A stretch of 64,000 bases of DNA from DATKWD01 sp963704815 (GTDB taxonomy: Bacteria; Actinomycetota; Acidimicrobiia; Acidimicrobiales; Salinilacustritrichaceae): assembly GCA_963704815.1 (NCBI GenBank), contig CAVPHU010000011.1:1-64000 (forward strand), written 5' to 3'. The notes under the pieces are model-generated. The model ran no database searches, was not told the DNA's origin, and worked only from the letters and a program-made list of their open reading frames with translations. Both the position numbers and the translations under genes were made by a program. Below, piece after piece: positions 54,985 to 63,534 of this stretch. How positions within the stretch are numbered: the first letter of the stretch is position 1; each line of letters starts with the position of its first letter.

Positions 54985-56550
54985 ATGCATGTCCACTGCT
55001 CCCGGCCCGGCTTCGGCATGAGCTACGGCGTCACTCTGTCCGAGGCCGAGGGCGCGCCGGTCGCGTGCAAGACGGTCCTCGACGGAGCGGACAGCGCCGC
55101 CCGACGCCTCGACCACGAAGCCGCGACGCTGGCGTCGATCCAGCACCCCTGCGTGATCCGCCTGCTGCAGTGGGACGGCACGACCCTCACCACCGAGTTC
55201 GCCGGACAACCGGCCCGCCAGATCGTCACCGTGCCGACCCCGCTCGTGGCCACCATCGCGGCCACGCTCGCCCACGCCGTCGCCGACCTCCACGATGCCG
55301 GCCTCGTCCACGGCTCGATCGAGGCGTCCCATGTGCTGGTGGGCAACGGCGGTCACCCGCGGCTGTGTTCGTTCGGCTCGGCCGCGATCGCCACCGTCGA
55401 CCTCGAGGCCGCCGACGTCGCCGGCGTCGGCGGCGTGCTTCGCCACCTCATCGGCGACGTCGGCGACGGCGACCCCATCCCTGAAGCTCGTGGCATCTTC
55501 CAGCGTGGTCGTGGCCGCAGCCGGCAGTACGAGCGTCGAGCGCTGCTGACCATCGCCGACCAGGCGACCGCCGATGTTCCCGGCCACCGGCCCACGGCCC
55601 GGCGCTTGGCGCATCTGATCGCCGACACGGTCGCCTCCACCACCGTCGACCGTCCCACCCCCGGCCCGATCCATCTGCCGGCACATCTGGCGGCGTCGGT
55701 CGCCGAGGATGCGCCACCCACCGATCTGCCGTTCCCCCACCCGGCCCTCACCGACATGGTCGTGCCCGACTCGCCGGCCGAGTTGTTCGCGGTTCCGATC
55801 GATCTCGACGTCGACCTCGACCGGGCCGACGAGACCGTGACGGATTCGCCGGACGAGGAATCCGACCAAGCGGACGTGTCCGCCGACCCGAGCCCGACCG
55901 AGCCCGCATGGCCCGGAGACGAAGCCGACCCCGGCCCGTCGGTGCCGACGAGCGCCGAGCCCGGTGGCGACGTTCGCCGGGTGGCCGCGGCGGCGGCCGG
56001 GCTCCTCGGCCTGATCCTGGTCGGCGTAGGTGTCCTGGGCTTCGTGAAGGGTGGCGGCGACGGCGTCGCGACCCCCACGGCATCACCCACGGTCGGCGCC
56101 GACGCCTCACCCGAGGCAGCGCCCGCTCCCGCTCCCCCATCCGACCCCACGACGACGACAGCACCACCACCACCGACGACGGGCCCACCCGTCACCACCT
56201 GTGGCCCGGCCGGCGCACCCGATCTCGACGAAGACGGCTGTGGCGACACGCTGCAGGTCGAGGGCACCGTGGTCCGGGTCGGAGACGTGGCGTTCGAGGT
56301 CGGACGGTCCGGCGACCGGGTGACACTCGGCGACTGGGACTGCGACGGCGTCGTGACTCCGGCCCTGCTGCGCCCCTCGACGGGCGAGGTGTTCGTCTTC
56401 GACGAGTGGACCGACTCGCAGGTCGCGGTGCGCCCGGTCGACCAGGTTCCGGCTGCCGACCAGATCTACCCCGATGCCGACGCCGTCGGCTGCGACCGGT
56501 TGGTCGTCGAAGATCCTCGAGGCCGCCGCACGGCGATCGATCTCCGATGA
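54985..56550 (+). CDS. Membrane-anchored pseudokinase with exported C-terminal domain
   Basis: 521 residues. The N-terminal half has a protein-kinase fold: a Gly-rich strand near PGFGMSYGVTL, the Lys of VACKTVL, the helix-C Glu in LDHEAATLASIQHP, but the catalytic loop is VHGSIEASHVLV instead of HRDxKxxN and the DFG is replaced by CSFGS. The catalytic Asp, Lys and Asn and the metal Asp are all missing, so it should be inactive as a kinase. An acidic Pro-rich linker leads to one transmembrane helix (AAAGLLGLILVGVGVLGFVK), a Thr/Pro stalk and an exported domain with DLDEDGCGD and DWDCDGVV. The ATG at 54985 is chosen to keep the Gly-rich strand. A LysM gene overlaps its stop. Confidence 0.75.
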   Translation: MHVHCSRPGFGMSYGVTLSEAEGAPVACKTVLDGADSAARRLDHEAATLASIQHPCVIRLLQWDGTTLTTEFAGQPARQIVTVPTPLVATIAATLAHAVADLHDAGLVHGSIEASHVLVGNGGHPRLCSFGSAAIATVDLEAADVAGVGGVLRHLIGDVGDGDPIPEARGIFQRGRGRSRQYERRALLTIADQATADVPGHRPTARRLAHLIADTVASTTVDRPTPGPIHLPAHLAASVAEDAPPTDLPFPHPALTDMVVPDSPAELFAVPIDLDVDLDRADETVTDSPDEESDQADVSADPSPTEPAWPGDEADPGPSVPTSAEPGGDVRRVAAAAAGLLGLILVGVGVLGFVKGGGDGVATPTASPTVGADASPEAAPAPAPPSDPTTTTAPPPPTTGPPVTTCGPAGAPDLDEDGCGDTLQVEGTVVRVGDVAFEVGRSGDRVTLGDWDCDGVVTPALLRPSTGEVFVFDEWTDSQVAVRPVDQVPAADQIYPDADAVGCDRLVVEDPRGRRTAIDLR

Positions 56551-57301
56551 CCGCCTCGGCCTCCACGTCCCGACGGTCGTCCTCACGACGCACTGGTGCC
56601 GCCGCCGTGATCTTCGTCCTCGTCGCCGTCGGATTCCTCCACCTCATCGGCAGCGGCGACCTCGCCGCCCCACCCCTGCTCCGACCTCGAGCTCTCGGCG
56701 ACTGGCTCGCGACACACGACCCGATCACGGCCACCTTCGCCCTCCTCCGACTCGTCGGTCTCGGTGCCGGCTGGTACCTCATCGGCACGACCACCCTGCA
56801 CCTCGTGGCCCACCTCACCCGGTCGCGCAACGTCGGGGCGGCCGCCCACTTCCTGTCGACCCCGACCGTCCGAAACCTTGCGTCGGGGCTCCTGGGCCTC
56901 ACCCTCAGCTTGCAGACGAGCGCGGGCGGACAGCGAGCCAGCGCGCCTGGCGCCACCCTGGAACGGATCGCCGACCCCGACGGCATCGCCGTGCTCCGTC
57001 GACTCGCCGACTCCGAAGTCATCGTCCAACTCGCCAACGACGACGACGACAACGGGTCGGCAGTCATGCGACGGGTGCCCGACGACCCCGTCGAGACCTC
57101 CGACCGCTCGTCATGGCTGATCGAGTGCGGCGACCATCCCTGGAGCATCGCCGAGGAGGTCCTCACCGATCACTGGGGTCGACCGCCGACCGACGCCGAG
57201 ATCGCTCCGTTCTGGCAGGCGCTGTTGGCCCGCAACGACCTCCCAACCCCGACCTGGTCTTCCCCGGCCAGACGCTCGAGCTGCCGCCCGTTCCGGAGTG
57301 A
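56547..57301 (+). CDS. Membrane protein with C-terminal LysM domain, one apparent frameshift
   Basis: About 250 residues. Two hydrophobic helices (AAAVIFVLVAVGFLHLIGSG and LLRLVGLGAGWYLIGTTTLH) are followed by a linker and a LysM-like domain, SSWLIECGDHPWSIAEEVLT, and after a frame change near 57243 NPDLVFPGQTLELPPVPE. LysM binds peptidoglycan, so the protein would link membrane and wall. The ATG overlaps the pseudokinase stop (ATGA), so the two are co-translated. The shift falls at a C-run in the NPD region, consistent with a missed base. Confidence 0.75.
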
Positions 57302-57314
57302 TGACCATATGGTC

Positions 57315-57320
57315 TACCCT
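57315..57320 (+). promoter_or_regulatory. Candidate -10 element for a leaderless antitoxin transcript
   Basis: TACCCT fits the TANNNT -10 pattern and ends 6 bp before the ATG at 57327, so transcription would begin at the start codon. No ribosome-binding site precedes that ATG. The arrangement mirrors the one at 1994-2007. Confidence 0.4.
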
Positions 57321-57326
57321 ATGCCC

Positions 57327-57572
57327 ATGGCCCGCCGTGAGGTCCTCGTCCAGCTCGACGACGACCTCGTCGCACGACTCGACGAACTCGCCCAGGCTCG
57401 TGGTACCAACCGGTCCGAACTCATCCGGCGTGGAGCCCGCGCCGTGATCGAAGCCGAAGCGCTGGCCGACGCCGACGCGGCGCTGGCCGCGGCCTACCGA
57501 AACCAGCCCCCGGATCCGCAACTGGTCAGGTCGGCAGCGCGTCTGGCCGCTCGAACGTCGCCGGCGTGGTAG
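57327..57572 (+). CDS. Ribbon-helix-helix antitoxin of a MazF-type pair
   Basis: An 81-residue product: ARREVLVQLDDDLVARLDEL is the ribbon strand and first helix, RGTNRSELIRRGARAVIEAE the second helix of a CopG/Arc-type DNA-binding domain. The acidic tail (ADADAALAAAYRNQP) would wrap the toxin. In-frame ATGs at 57309, 57321 and 57327 compete; the last fits the -10 and the family start. It overlaps the toxin gene by 7 bp. Likely autoregulated with the toxin. Confidence 0.82.
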   Translation: MARREVLVQLDDDLVARLDELAQARGTNRSELIRRGARAVIEAEALADADAALAAAYRNQPPDPQLVRSAARLAARTSPAW

Positions 57573-57889
57573 CTCGAAACGAGATCTACTGGTCCGATCT
57601 CGGGCCGCCGGCGGGTCGGCGCCCGGTCTGCGTGATCACCAGGGACGCTGCCGCCGCAGTGCTCACCTCGGTGATGTGCGCACCGATCACGCGCACGATC
57701 CGCGGCATCGCCTCCGAGGTGGAGATCGGCGGCGACGAGGGGCTTCCTGAGCCCTGCGTCATCAACTGCGACAGCATCATGACCGTCCCGGTCGAGCGTC
57801 TCGACCCGGCACCCGCCGGCCATCTCGGCGAACTCAAGCGATCGCAGCTCGACGTCGCGCTGCGGTACGCCCTCGACATCATCTTCTGA
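57566..57889 (+). CDS. MazF/PemK-family toxin
   Basis: A 107-residue GTG-started protein with NEIYWSDLGPPAGRRPVCVI, the characteristic MazF opening, then TSVMCAPITRTIRGIASEVE, VINCDSIMTVPVERLD and the final helix LKRSQLDVALRYALDII. MazF toxins are sequence-specific mRNA or tRNA endonucleases. The conserved Arg and Thr/Ser of the active site are in the expected regions. Antitoxin directly upstream. Confidence 0.88.
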   Translation: MVARNEIYWSDLGPPAGRRPVCVITRDAAAAVLTSVMCAPITRTIRGIASEVEIGGDEGLPEPCVINCDSIMTVPVERLDPAPAGHLGELKRSQLDVALRYALDIIF

Positions 57890-57896
57890 CGGCTGA

Positions 57897-58946
57897 TCAG
57901 CGGGGGTCGAGGCGGATCGCGACTTCGTTGGCGAGGAGGCGGCCTCGACGGGTGAGGACCGCGCGATCGCCGTCGATCTCCATGAGGTCGGCGAGGTCGG
58001 GGTCATCGGGGAGGTCGGCCGCACTGATGCCCGACCGGGTTCGGATGGCGAGCTGCAGCGCTTCGACCCGTCGGGTCTCGGCATCGAGCACCTCGCTCCC
58101 CGATCGGGCCGGCTGGCCGGCAGCGCGAAGCTCGAGGTAGCGGTCGGGCGTGCGGACGTTCCACCAGCGCTCACCGTCGAGATGCGAGTGCGCAGCCGAC
58201 CCGAACCCCAGGTAGTTGCCCTGTTCCCAGTACACGCGGTTGTGGCGGCATTCGTGGCCCGGTCGGGCCCAGTTCGAGATCTCGTACCAGGGGCGGCCGG
58301 ATGCCGTGAGCAGGTCGTCGGCCACGAGATACTTCTCGGCGAGATCGTCGTCGTCGGGGTGGCGCGACGGGTCGTCGGCCAGCGGGGTCGAGGCCTCGAC
58401 GGTCAGCCCGTAGGCCGAGACGTGCGGCGGGTCGAGGTCGATCGTGCCCGACACCGTCGACTGCCAGCTCTCCAGGCTCTCGCCGTGACCTCCCATGATG
58501 AGGTCGAGGTTGAACGACGCCAACCCGGCACGGTGCAGCACGTCGACACCTCGGACCACATGGTCCGGATCGTGGGTCCTCCCCAGACCGCGCAGCACGA
58601 CCGGGTCGAGTGACTGCACTCCCATGCTGATCCGGGTGACGCCGGCCGTCTGGAGGGTCGCGACCAGCTCGGTGGTGATGTCGTCGGGGTTGGTCTCGAC
58701 CGTGACCTCGGCTCCCGGGACGACGGGGATCCGACGCAACACGTCGCCGAGCTCGGCGGCATCGACGAGCGACGGTGTCCCACCCCCGACGAACACCGAG
58801 GTGACCGCTCCCAGCCGTCCTGCGTCGACCGACTCCGCGATCTCGGCCGCGACCGCCTGAAGGTACGGGGCGGCCAGGTGATGCCGATCGGTGAAGGTCG
58901 CGAACGCGCAGTAGTCGCAGCGCTTCGCGCAGAACGGTATGTGCAC
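57897..58946 (-). CDS. hemW: HemW-like radical SAM protein
   Basis: A 349-residue member of the HemN/HemW family; HemW is a haem chaperone. The radical SAM motif is IPFCAKRCDYCAFAT (CxxxCxxC). Then come VTSVFVGGGTPSLVD, VTVETNPDDITTELV, GVTRISMGVQSLDP, NLDLIMGGHGES and a C-terminal domain with GHECRHNRVYWEQGNYLGFG. The GTG at 58946 gives VHIPFC; homologues usually have about ten more residues, which can be read upstream (TDAFGVY) from a CTG. Gene order with hrcA, dnaJ and lepA is conserved in bacteria. Confidence 0.88.
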   Translation of the reverse strand: MHIPFCAKRCDYCAFATFTDRHHLAAPYLQAVAAEIAESVDAGRLGAVTSVFVGGGTPSLVDAAELGDVLRRIPVVPGAEVTVETNPDDITTELVATLQTAGVTRISMGVQSLDPVVLRGLGRTHDPDHVVRGVDVLHRAGLASFNLDLIMGGHGESLESWQSTVSGTIDLDPPHVSAYGLTVEASTPLADDPSRHPDDDDLAEKYLVADDLLTASGRPWYEISNWARPGHECRHNRVYWEQGNYLGFGSAAHSHLDGERWWNVRTPDRYLELRAAGQPARSGSEVLDAETRRVEALQLAIRTRSGISAADLPDDPDLADLMEIDGDRAVLTRRGRLLANEVAIRLDPR

Positions 58947-58989
58947 GTAGACGCCGAAGGCGTCGGTGACGCTCAGTTGCTCGAACTCG

Positions 58990-59529
58990 TCACGTACTCA
59001 GGCTCAGCTCGAGCTGGTCGAGCCGGCCGCGAGCCCGGTCGGTGGGGACGCCGAGGATGCATGCGATCGCCCGCAGGTCGTCGCGGCGCACGGTGAGCAC
59101 TCGTCCGTTGAAGTCCTGGCGCTGCACCTGGATCATGCGCACGTAGCGACCGAGCATGTCGGCCTCGGCACCGCCGAGCTGTTGCATCGCCGCCAGGTCG
59201 AGGGTCAGCGCTCCGTCGGACTCGGGACGTGAGGCCCGACCGGTCAGGTCGATGACCACGTCGTCGCCGTGGTGATCGGCGAGCGGAAGCAACTGGTCGA
59301 CCGGGACGTCGTAGACCTGGGCCAGTCGCTGGAGCCGCGGCACCGAGATGGCCCGCTCGCCCCGCTCGTAGGCACCGAGCACCGATGCCTTGAACTCCTG
59401 GGACGATTCGGCCTCGACATCTTGGAGCGAGAGCCCCTTCTGCCGGCGAATCGCGCGGAGTCGTTCTCCCACCCGCTCGCCGTACTCCGCGTCGGCCTTG
59501 TCGACTTCGCTCTGCTTCTCTGCTGCCAT
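58990..59529 (-). CDS. BldD-like transcriptional regulator
   Basis: A 179-residue protein with an N-terminal XRE helix-turn-helix: YGERVGERLRAIRRQKGLSL, then ASVLGAYERGERAISVPRLQ and LAQVYDVPVDQLLP. The C-terminal domain carries RQD, eight residues, then RRDD, the RxD-x8-RxxD pattern that binds cyclic di-GMP in Streptomyces BldD. BldD is a master repressor of development. The promoter region has the candidate -10 elements TAGGGT and TATGGC on the minus strand. Length is close to BldD (167). Confidence 0.82.
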   Translation of the reverse strand: MAAEKQSEVDKADAEYGERVGERLRAIRRQKGLSLQDVEAESSQEFKASVLGAYERGERAISVPRLQRLAQVYDVPVDQLLPLADHHGDDVVIDLTGRASRPESDGALTLDLAAMQQLGGAEADMLGRYVRMIQVQRQDFNGRVLTVRRDDLRAIACILGVPTDRARGRLDQLELSLST

Positions 59530-59613
59530 CGTTCTTTCTTCTCAGAGGACGAAACCAACGCGATCGGCCATAGGTCCTTTGGCCTACCCTAGGCGTTCAG
59601 GCGACGCCGTTGC

Positions 59614-60330
59614 TCACTCTCGGGAGAGAACCTCGCGAGATGGTTCCTGACCTGCGGGTTTTATCAGCTCACTTCGCAGAGCGGACAACAGAACACCCGC
59701 GGTGACCGCCGCCGTCTCGGCTCGCAGCACCTGATCGGACAGTCCCACCCGCACCAGCGAGCCGCGCTCGGCATCGGACCAACCGCCCTCGGGACCGACG
59801 AGAACGGTCGGGTGCCGCAACGTGAGCGGTTCGCCGTCACGGTCGGCCATGGCCGCGCCATCGAGCGCCGCGGCCTCAGCGAAGCCGGCGACGACCTCGA
59901 CGTCGGGGAGGTGGACGCCGCGGCTCTGCATCAACGCCTCGCGGGCGACCCGCTGAAGCCGATCGAGCTGGCGGGAAAGGCGCTCGGGGTCAGGCCGGGC
60001 GATGCTGCGCTCGGCGGTGAACACCATGATGCGGTCGATGCCGAGCTCGGTCAGCTTCTGCACGGCGAACTCGGGTCGATCGCCCTTGGTCCTGGCGATG
60101 GCCACGGTGAGGGCGGGCGCCGGTCGTGGGACCGTGGTCACCTCCGACGACGGTTCGAGCGATGATCCCAGGCGGCACACCCGCCACCGGCCCCGGCCGT
60201 CGGTGACGGTCAGCTCGTCGCCGACGCGCAGCCGGAGCGACCGGGTGAGATGGTGCCGATCGTCGTCGGCGAGCGCCGGTGCCGACACGTCGTCGACCAG
60301 GGCGTGCGGCAGGCGCCCGAGCGCGTTCAC
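59614..60330 (-). CDS. rsmE: 16S rRNA m3U1498 methyltransferase
   Basis: A 238-residue SPOUT methyltransferase. The N-terminal PUA-like domain includes HHLTRSLRLRVGDELTVTDG; the catalytic part has TELGIDRIMVFTAERSIAR, REALMQSRGVHLPDVEV, VLVGPEGGWSDAERGSLVRV and LRAETAAVTAGVLLSALRSE, the knot motifs that bind S-adenosylmethionine. GTG start overlaps the dnaJ stop, in the hrcA-dnaJ-rsmE order common in Gram-positive bacteria. Confidence 0.93.
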   Translation of the reverse strand: MNALGRLPHALVDDVSAPALADDDRHHLTRSLRLRVGDELTVTDGRGRWRVCRLGSSLEPSSEVTTVPRPAPALTVAIARTKGDRPEFAVQKLTELGIDRIMVFTAERSIARPDPERLSRQLDRLQRVAREALMQSRGVHLPDVEVVAGFAEAAALDGAAMADRDGEPLTLRHPTVLVGPEGGWSDAERGSLVRVGLSDQVLRAETAAVTAGVLLSALRSELIKPAGQEPSREVLSRE

Positions 60331-61439
60331 TGGAAGGCGGAGCGGATCTTGCTGAAGAAGCCCTCGTCGGCCGGAGCGATCTCCTCGCCCCGGAGTTCGG
60401 CGAACCGGCGCAGCAGCCCGGCCTCCTCCTCGGACAGGTCGGTCGGGACCTCGATGTCGACGTGGACGATGAGGTCGCCCCGCGCCCGCCGCTCAGGGTG
60501 GGGCACCCCGCGGCCGCGCAGACGAAGGGTCGTGCCGGCCTGCGTGCCCCGTTCGAGCTTCAACTGCTCGACGCCATCGAGGGTCTCGAGGTCGAAGGCG
60601 GCACCGAGGACCGCCTGGGCGTACGGCACCACCAAGCGACGATGGAGGTCGAAGCCGTTGCGCTCGTACTCGGGATGCGGGTTGACGTCGATGTGGACGT
60701 AGAGGTCGCCGGCGCCGCCGCCGCGTGGCCCGGCAGCACCGCGGCCGGCGACCCGGAGCACCGACCCCTGATCGACGCCCGGCACGATGTTCACGGTGAA
60801 TGTCCGCCGCTCGGTGACCCGCCCGTCGCCACGACAGTCGGCGCAGGGGTTCTCGATGATCTGACCCGTTCCCCCGCAACGGTCGCACGCGGCGGCGGTG
60901 ACCATCCGGCCGAGCACGCTCTGACGGATGCGCTGGACCTGGCCGGCCCCGTTGCACTGCGAACACGTGGAGGGGTGGCTCCCCTCGGCGGCCCCCGTGG
61001 CCTCGCACGTGGTGCAGGCCACCGCGGTCCGGATCGAGATCTCCTTCTCGGCACCGAAGACCGCCTCGGCGAACTCGAGCGTGACCACTTCTTCGATGTC
61101 GGCCCCGCGGGGCGGGCCACTGGGCCCGGCTCGGCCGGCGCTGCCGAAGGGGCTGTTGCCGCCGAAGAACGCGTCGAAGATGTCGCCCAGCCCTCCCCCG
61201 CCGAACGGGTCGCCGCCACCACCGGGGCGGGCCTCACCGAATCGGTCGTAGTGCGCACGACGCTGCGGATCACTCAGGGTCTCGTAGGCCTGCGCGACCT
61301 GCTTGAACCGGGCCTCGGCCTCGGGGTCACCGGGGTTGGCATCCGGATGCAGCTCACGAGCCTTGCGGCGATACGCCCGCTTGATTTCGTCGGCCGAGGC
61401 CGTTCGAGCCACCTCGAGCAGTTCGTAGAAGTCGCTCAT
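60327..61439 (-). CDS. dnaJ: Chaperone DnaJ
   Basis: A 370-residue type I J-protein that stimulates DnaK. J-domain with the HPD motif (RKARELHPDANPGDPEAEAR), a Gly/Phe-rich linker (FGEARPGGGGDPFGGGGLGD), four zinc-finger repeats (CTTCEATG, CSQCNGAG, CDRCGGTG, CADCRGDG) and the substrate-binding domain ending EEAGLLRRFAELRG. The ATG overlaps the hrcA stop (ATGA). This is the DnaJ2-type copy expected beside hrcA. Confidence 0.96.
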   Translation of the reverse strand: MSDFYELLEVARTASADEIKRAYRRKARELHPDANPGDPEAEARFKQVAQAYETLSDPQRRAHYDRFGEARPGGGGDPFGGGGLGDIFDAFFGGNSPFGSAGRAGPSGPPRGADIEEVVTLEFAEAVFGAEKEISIRTAVACTTCEATGAAEGSHPSTCSQCNGAGQVQRIRQSVLGRMVTAAACDRCGGTGQIIENPCADCRGDGRVTERRTFTVNIVPGVDQGSVLRVAGRGAAGPRGGGAGDLYVHIDVNPHPEYERNGFDLHRRLVVPYAQAVLGAAFDLETLDGVEQLKLERGTQAGTTLRLRGRGVPHPERRARGDLIVHVDIEVPTDLSEEEAGLLRRFAELRGEEIAPADEGFFSKIRSAFQ

Positions 61440-62473
61440 GAACCGTCGCCGAGGCGTCGGCTGAGCCGGTTGCTGACCACTGCCACGGCTGCGAGGGCCT
61501 CCGGGTAGTTCATTCGGGTCGGACCCAGCACGCCGATCGACCCGACCGGTTCGCCCTCGACTCGATAGGGGGCGACGACGAGCGAACACTCGGCCAGCGG
61601 TTCGAGTCCGGTCTCGCTGCCGATGGCCACGTGCAGGCCGCGGTCGAGGACGTCGCGCAGCAGCGTGACGACCACGAACTGCTCCTCGAGCGTCGCCAGC
61701 ACCTGCTGCACGGTCTCGATGGCATCGAACGCCCCGGCCACGTGCGACGCACCACCGACGAACACCGGGTCGGCTCGATCGTGCGGACTGGCCTGCAACT
61801 CGGCGAGGGCGAGCTCGCTGATGTGGTCGGTGTCGGGGTCGCCCGTCGACACGATCTCCGACGGCACGCTCTCTCGCCGAATCCCGGTGAGGTGCGAGGC
61901 GAGGTGGGCGGTGGCGGCGCCGACCCGGGTGTCGCTGACGTCGCGCCCGAGGTCCAGGGTGTGCTTCTCGACCCGACCATCGGCCAGGACGACGACGAGC
62001 AGGCAGGTGGACGGTGCGAGGGACACCACCTGGACCGACCGCACCACGACGTCGTCGTTGCCCGGGCCGACCACCACGCCGGTCCATTCGGTGAGATCGG
62101 CGAGCAACCGGCTGGTGGACTCGAGCATGCCCTCGATCTCGCCGTGGGCGGTGTCGAAGAAGTCGCGGACGATCTCGGCCTTGCCCGTCCGAAGGGCCGG
62201 CTCGGCCTCGAGGGCGTCGACGAAGTAGCGATAGCCCTTCTCCGTCGGAATCCTGCCCGCAGAGGTGTGGGGTTGTTCGAGGTACCCGTCCTCTTCGAGC
62301 TGCACCATCTCGTTGCGGACCGTGGCCGAACTGACGGCGATGCCGGGCGCCTTGGCGACCCGACCCGAGCCGACCGGTTCGGCGGTCTCGATGTAGGTCT
62401 TCACGACCGCGCGCAGGATCGATGCCTTCCGGTCGCCCAGCGCGACGTCGTCGGTGTCGGTTTCCTCTGCCAC
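61436..62473 (-). CDS. hrcA: Heat-inducible transcription repressor HrcA
   Basis: A 345-residue repressor. The winged helix is at the N-terminus: ALGDRKASILRAVVKTYIET, then SSATVRNEMVQLEEDGYLEQ and PHTSAGRIPTEKGYRYFVD, all diagnostic. The C-terminus has the dimerisation and GroEL-interaction domain. The GTG at 62473 is the likely start (VAEETDTDDVALGDR). It controls its own operon with dnaJ and rsmE through the CIRCE operator next to its start codon. Confidence 0.94.
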   Translation of the reverse strand: MAEETDTDDVALGDRKASILRAVVKTYIETAEPVGSGRVAKAPGIAVSSATVRNEMVQLEEDGYLEQPHTSAGRIPTEKGYRYFVDALEAEPALRTGKAEIVRDFFDTAHGEIEGMLESTSRLLADLTEWTGVVVGPGNDDVVVRSVQVVSLAPSTCLLVVVLADGRVEKHTLDLGRDVSDTRVGAATAHLASHLTGIRRESVPSEIVSTGDPDTDHISELALAELQASPHDRADPVFVGGASHVAGAFDAIETVQQVLATLEEQFVVVTLLRDVLDRGLHVAIGSETGLEPLAECSLVVAPYRVEGEPVGSIGVLGPTRMNYPEALAAVAVVSNRLSRRLGDGS

Positions 62474-62500
62474 TTGGCAGTCGAGGATACCGAGTGCCAA
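62474..62500. promoter_or_regulatory. CIRCE operator for HrcA
   Basis: TTGGCAGTC, nine bases, GAGTGCCAA: compared with the CIRCE consensus TTAGCACTC-N9-GAGTGCTAA, the 9-base spacer is exact and the two half-sites pair with one mismatch. It touches the proposed hrcA GTG with no gap. HrcA with GroEL binds this site to repress heat-shock genes. Confidence 0.8.
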
Positions 62501-62591
62501 TGGTCCAGGGAACCCGCCTCCACCACCCGACCGGTGCCGCGCCCCAGAACGGGACTTCGCGAGGCGGTGGCGCTTCGGTACCGTTCGGCCG

Positions 62592-63524
62592 ATGAAGGTG
62601 GTCGTCACAGGCGGAGCAGGGTTCATCGGTGCCAATCTCTGCCGGATCCTCGCCGACCGTCACGGGATCACCGAAGTGGTCGCGTTCGACAACCTCTCCA
62701 CCGGCGACGAGGCCAACCTCGACCACCTCCGGGTCGAGTTGGTCACCGCCGACATCGGCGACCCAGACGCATTGGTGGCTGCGTTCGAGGGTGCCGCGGC
62801 GGTCGTGCACCTGGCAGCCCGCCCGAGTGTCCCGAAGTCGGTCGACGATCCGGTGGCGAGCCACGTGGCCAACACCACCGGCACCCTGAACGTGCTCGAA
62901 GCCGTCCGGGCGACCGGCGGTCCCCATCTGGTCGTGGCTTCGTCGTCGTCGGTGTACGGCGCGAATCCCACGCTGCCGAAGTCCGAAGACCTGGTGCCGG
63001 CCCCGTTGTCGCCGTACGCCGCCCAGAAGCTGGCCACCGAGCAGTACGCGTTGGCCCATGCGCACAGCTATGACCTCGACGTGCTGGCGTTCAGGTTCTT
63101 CAACGTGTTCGGCCCGCTCCAGCCCGCCGGCCACGCCTACGCAGCGGTCATCCCGGCCTTCGTGTCCGCCGCCCTCAGCGGCCGACCCATCCCGGTCCAC
63201 GGCGACGGTCTCCAGTCACGCGACTTCACCTACGTCGACTCGGTGGCGGGCGTCATCGCCGATGCCATCGAGCGCCGCATCTCGAGCCCGAGCCCGGTCA
63301 ACCTCGCCTTCGGCGGCCGGGCGAGCCTGATCGAGGTCATCGCCGAGATCGAGGCGATCCTCGGGGTCACGCTCGACGTCCAACACGAGCCGCCCCGCGT
63401 CGGCGACGTCCGGCACAGCCAGGCCGACCAGACCCGTCTTCGAGAGCTGTTTCCCGATCTCGAGCCGCTCGACTTCACCGAGGGGCTTCGCACCACCATC
63501 GAGTGGTGGCGATCGCAGCTCTGA
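62592..63524 (+). CDS. NAD-dependent sugar-nucleotide epimerase/dehydratase
   Basis: A 310-residue extended short-chain dehydrogenase: NAD site VVVTGGAGFIGANLCRILAD, acidic discrimination loop VVAFDNLSTG, active-site Ser in VVASSSSVYGANP and YxxxK in LSPYAAQKLATEQYALAH, and RFFNVFGPLQPAGHAYAAVI. The C-terminal region (SRDFTYVDSVAGVIADAI) is typical of UDP-glucose 4-epimerase/WbpP-type enzymes. Probably makes a surface-polysaccharide sugar. It is divergent from hrcA, so the CIRCE region lies in the shared intergenic DNA. Confidence 0.87.
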   Translation: MKVVVTGGAGFIGANLCRILADRHGITEVVAFDNLSTGDEANLDHLRVELVTADIGDPDALVAAFEGAAAVVHLAARPSVPKSVDDPVASHVANTTGTLNVLEAVRATGGPHLVVASSSSVYGANPTLPKSEDLVPAPLSPYAAQKLATEQYALAHAHSYDLDVLAFRFFNVFGPLQPAGHAYAAVIPAFVSAALSGRPIPVHGDGLQSRDFTYVDSVAGVIADAIERRISSPSPVNLAFGGRASLIEVIAEIEAILGVTLDVQHEPPRVGDVRHSQADQTRLRELFPDLEPLDFTEGLRTTIEWWRSQL

Positions 63525-63534
63525 GGCGGACCGA

